From: Ornithinibacillus bavariensis
GTDB taxonomy: Bacteria > Bacillota > Bacilli > Bacillales > Amphibacillaceae
Length of the DNA stretch: 64,000 nucleotides
Direction of reading: 5' to 3'
Assembly: GCF_018333235.1 (NCBI RefSeq)
Contig: NZ_BORP01000001.1
Span: 1,096,625 to 1,160,624 of the forward strand
Shown: in pieces, positions 61,491-64,000 of the stretch
How positions within the stretch are numbered: position 1 is the stretch's first letter
Layout: the number at the start of each line of letters is the position of its first letter
Made by a program: the position numbers and the translations under genes
The notes under the pieces: model-generated
Database searches by the model: none
The model's input: the letters and a program-made list of their open reading frames with translations, nothing else
What the model was told of the DNA's origin: nothing

Positions 61491-63188
61491 TTGAAAACAT
61501 TTGAAGATTATACATATGAACGTCCTGAGCTAGATCAGGAAAAGAAAACATTTTCAATGCTGTTAGAAGCATTTGTGAATGCAAATTCTGTTGAAGAGCA
61601 GAACAAAGCAATTGAAAAGATTAATGCTTTTCGTAATCGCTTGTCAACCATGTTCAATCTTGTATACATTCGCGCTTCCATTGACACAAATGATGAATTT
61701 TATCAAAACGAGCGTGATTACTGGGATGAAATCTTACCAGAGATACAGAAGCTAAATACAGACTTTTACAAAGAATTAATTAAAACTCCTTACCGTGCAG
61801 AATTAGAGAAAAAATGGGGTTCACAATTATTCAAGATTGCAGATTACTCTATTAAAGCATTCTCACCAGAGGTTATGGGGCTGTTGCAAAAAGAAAATAA
61901 GCTTACTTCAGAATACGCTAAGCTTGTTGCTTCAGCACAGGTGGAGTTTAATGGGAAAACCTATACATTAGCCCAATTAGGACCGTTTCTTCAGGACAAA
62001 GACCGTGATGTTCGTAAAAAGGCTGCGTCTACATCAGCAGGATTCTTTGAAGCAAATGCAGACAAATTTGATGAAATCTATGATCAATTAGTTAAATTAC
62101 GGCATGAAATTGCGATAACTCTTGGCTATAAAAACTTTGTAGAATTAGCCTATATTCGTATGATGCGTATCGATTATAATGCAGAGATGGTTGCAAACTT
62201 CCGAAAACAAGTTCAAGAATCAATCGTACCTTTAGTTTCTAAAATATTTGATAAACAACGCGAACGAATTGGACTTGATTCCTTAAAATATTACGATGAA
62301 AACTTCCAATACAATACTGGGAATGCTACCCCTAAAGGGTCCCCTGAATGGATTATTGAAAATGGGAAAAAGATGTATGAGGAACTTTCACCTGAAACAA
62401 ATGAATTTTTCCATTTCATGATTGACCGTAAGCTTATGGATCTTGAAGCGAAAAAAGGAAAAGAATCTGGTGGATACTGCACATTTATCGAGGATTACGA
62501 ATCACCATTTATATTCTCAAACTTTAATGGAACATCTGGTGATATTGATGTACTAACTCACGAAGCTGGCCATGCGTTCCAAATTTATCAAAGTCGTAGC
62601 ATTGGAATTCCGGAATATCTCTGGCCAACTAATGAAGCTGCAGAAATCCACTCCATGAGTATGGAATTTTTCGCATGGCCATGGATGGAGCTATTCTTTA
62701 AAGAGGATACCGAAAAATATAAGTACTCTCATCTATCCGGTGGTCTAAGCTTCCTCCCTTATGGAGTTGCAGTCGATGAGTTCCAGCATCTCGTATATGA
62801 AAATCCGGATTGGACTCCTGAGGATCGTAAGGAAGCTTGGAAGAAGTTAGAGGAAAAGTACTTACCTCACCGCGATTATGATGATATGCCTTATTGGGGA
62901 ACAGGTGCTATTTGGCAACGTCAAGGACATATTTATGAAAGTCCATTCTACTACATTGATTATACATTAGCTCAAATATGCGCATTCCAGTTCTGGAAGC
63001 GTTCAAGAGAGAATCGTAAGGAAGCTTGGAATGATTACCTAAACCTGTGTAAACTTGGTGGTTCAAAACCATTCCTAGGTTTAGTTGAAGCAGCAAACCT
63101 GCTTTCACCGTTCGAAGATGGCACCATTGATTTTACGGTAAAAGCTATAGAAGAATGGTTAGATGCTGTAGACGATAAAAAGTTGTAA
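61491..63188 (+). CDS. Oligoendopeptidase F-type metallopeptidase (M3 family)
   Basis: 565 residues. The zinc motif is HEAGH at 357-361 in DVLTHEAGHAF, with the third ligand in NEAAEIHSMSMEFF. The N-terminal helical domain and the GTGAIWQRQGHIYESPFYYI region belong to the M3B clan. It degrades short peptides in the cytosol. TTG start with GGGGG seven bases upstream. It stands alone. Peptides from wall turnover or from the POT transporter are plausible substrates, without direct evidence. Confidence 0.93.
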   Translation: MKTFEDYTYERPELDQEKKTFSMLLEAFVNANSVEEQNKAIEKINAFRNRLSTMFNLVYIRASIDTNDEFYQNERDYWDEILPEIQKLNTDFYKELIKTPYRAELEKKWGSQLFKIADYSIKAFSPEVMGLLQKENKLTSEYAKLVASAQVEFNGKTYTLAQLGPFLQDKDRDVRKKAASTSAGFFEANADKFDEIYDQLVKLRHEIAITLGYKNFVELAYIRMMRIDYNAEMVANFRKQVQESIVPLVSKIFDKQRERIGLDSLKYYDENFQYNTGNATPKGSPEWIIENGKKMYEELSPETNEFFHFMIDRKLMDLEAKKGKESGGYCTFIEDYESPFIFSNFNGTSGDIDVLTHEAGHAFQIYQSRSIGIPEYLWPTNEAAEIHSMSMEFFAWPWMELFFKEDTEKYKYSHLSGGLSFLPYGVAVDEFQHLVYENPDWTPEDRKEAWKKLEEKYLPHRDYDDMPYWGTGAIWQRQGHIYESPFYYIDYTLAQICAFQFWKRSRENRKEAWNDYLNLCKLGGSKPFLGLVEAANLLSPFEDGTIDFTVKAIEEWLDAVDDKKL

Positions 63189-63280
63189 TAAGGATGAAGG
63201 AAAATAACCTAATTAACTTCAATAATTAGGAAGAATAATATGAACAAGAGGCTGGGACATAACTAGCCAAAAATAAATAG

Positions 63281-63328
63281 AAATGGTTCCAATCATCTAA
63301 AAACTGGTGCTTGGAACCATTTTTTTTG
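63281..63328. terminator. Terminator hairpin inside the IS end
   Basis: AAATGGTTCCAA / TTGGAACCATTT, 12 perfect pairs, T-run on both strands. The transposase stop lies in its loop; it would also block read-through from the peptidase gene. Confidence 0.82.
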
Positions 63329-64000
63329 GTTTGTTTTCAATATTCATTGGTAAATTAGGTGTTCTGGCGGTAAACTTTCTCAGGTTTACCGCCATGAATG
63401 CAAACCCTAATTCATTTACTACTTTCTCTTTGCCCCTTACAGACATTCGAGTGAAACGCAAATTAGCCTTCAGAAATCCGAAGACTGGTTCCACATCAAT
63501 TTTACGTTTCCCATAGATCTCACCAGTTTCTTTTTTCGAAAGCTGCTCTTTTATATATTCTTTTTGTTGTTCCCATTTCTCATTATAGAAGATTTTCCGA
63601 TTACTTTCGGCTTTCGCCTTGGTACATAAAGAACGTAATGGACATCCAGAACAGTCCTCGCATTCATATACCTTAAATGAACGTGTAAAACCGTATTTGT
63701 CGGTTCGTTTAGAGTGATATCGGAACGTTAATGTTTTATTATTTGGACAGGTAAAAGAATCATCTACTTCATTGTATTTCCAATTGGCTAAGTTGAAAGG
63801 GTCATTCTTCTTTTTCTTCTCATTTCGATATTGGTTATAAGTAATTAGTGGCGTCCGTTTTCGATGGGAGAGGACATCCTCATAATTTTGTTCACTTCCA
63901 TATCCTGCATCAGCTACAATGTACTTTGGTAACGAGAAGAACTTCTGTTCAATCGTATTCAGGAAAGGAATAAATGTACGTGTATCTGTCGGATTGGGAA
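63297..64000 (-). CDS. IS1182-family transposase (N-terminus beyond window)
   Basis: About 234 residues seen, open at the right edge. DDE-domain landmarks: TDTRTFIPFL, IVADAGYGSEQNYEDVL with the second catalytic aspartate, the cysteine-rich YECEDCSGCPLRSLCTKA, and the C-terminal signature KRKIDVEPVFGFLKANLRF with the catalytic glutamate and GKEKVVNELGFAFMAVNL. No internal stop in the visible part, so it may be active. Confidence 0.9.
   Translation of the reverse strand, partial: PNPTDTRTFIPFLNTIEQKFFSLPKYIVADAGYGSEQNYEDVLSHRKRTPLITYNQYRNEKKKKNDPFNLANWKYNEVDDSFTCPNNKTLTFRYHSKRTDKYGFTRSFKVYECEDCSGCPLRSLCTKAKAESNRKIFYNEKWEQQKEYIKEQLSKKETGEIYGKRKIDVEPVFGFLKANLRFTRMSVRGKEKVVNELGFAFMAVNLRKFTARTPNLPMNIENKPKKMVPSTSF

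Larger units (their letters stand above)
63248..64000 (-). mobile_element. IS1182-family insertion sequence, cut by window edge
   Basis: The left end GAGGCTGGGACATAAC begins at 63248 and matches the ends of the 18056-18292 repeat. The transposase reads leftwards from beyond the window. A terminator hairpin lies just inside the end. The other terminus is outside the window. Confidence 0.85.

Overview
The window reads as chromosome of a low-GC, spore-forming Bacillaceae, most like the Oceanobacillus/Virgibacillus/Ornithinibacillus group. The signs are AT-rich DNA with strong AGGAGG-type ribosome sites and frequent TTG/GTG starts, a SpoIID-domain protein, a YtaF-type sporulation membrane protein, a YhgE/Pip protein, and cre-like boxes. 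The genus is an inference from gene content, not an alignment.

Bases 1-12.6k and 18.7-25.8k hold two separate minus-strand operons for uptake and breakdown of peptidoglycan amino sugars. Operon A runs PIG-L deacetylase, nagZ, anmK, ABC lipoprotein, two permeases, murQ, tandem GNAT, murR, tandem GNAT, amiE-like hydrolase. Operon B runs ABC lipoprotein, two permeases, namZ, murQ, murK-like kinase, murR. Neither carries a MurP phosphotransferase; each has its own ABC importer without an ATPase. NagZ, NamZ and the AmiE-like protein all lack signal peptides, so disaccharides or muropeptides appear to be imported and then cut in the cytosol. A secreted SpoIID-domain protein (a family with lytic transglycosylase members) diverges from operon A and could supply the anhydro-MurNAc that AnmK needs. 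Palindromes matching TGAAAT-N3-ATTTCA and cre-like boxes sit at both operon promoters.

Between the two operons (14.5-18.6k) is a scarred stretch. It has a perfect inverted repeat resembling insertion-sequence ends, decayed ABC-F ATPase fragments, an ArsR/AHSA1 pair, a small membrane operon with a divergent TetR and a perfect operator palindrome, and a MITE-like repeat whose ends match those of the IS1182-family element at the right edge.

26-46k is mostly housekeeping and accessory genes: acyl-ACP thioesterase, POT peptide transporter, Sel1-repeat protein, YhgD/YhgE-type pair, YyaL-like thioredoxin-domain protein, a pdxH gene broken by one in-frame stop, a seven-unit 51-bp tandem repeat, ferredoxin, topoisomerase III, YtaF, an alpha/beta hydrolase, and an MFS exporter overlapping a convergent AraC regulator.

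46.5-57.6k is a ten-gene homoprotocatechuate (4-hydroxyphenylacetate meta-cleavage) operon: dapA-like aldolase, hpaE, hpaB, hpaD, hpaC, phenylalanine dehydrogenase, a 2-oxoacid dehydrogenase E2, two hpaG halves, hpaF. A GntR/FCD regulator lies upstream. The dehydrogenase and E2 genes suggest a feed from phenylalanine or tyrosine into the ring-cleavage route. No HpaH hydratase is visible.

The right end (57.7-64k) has a DinB protein, an unassigned structured RNA with its own strong promoter and a terminator just ahead of a cvfB/yitL-type gene, a small membrane protein, a DAACS symporter, oligoendopeptidase F, and the end of an IS1182-family element.
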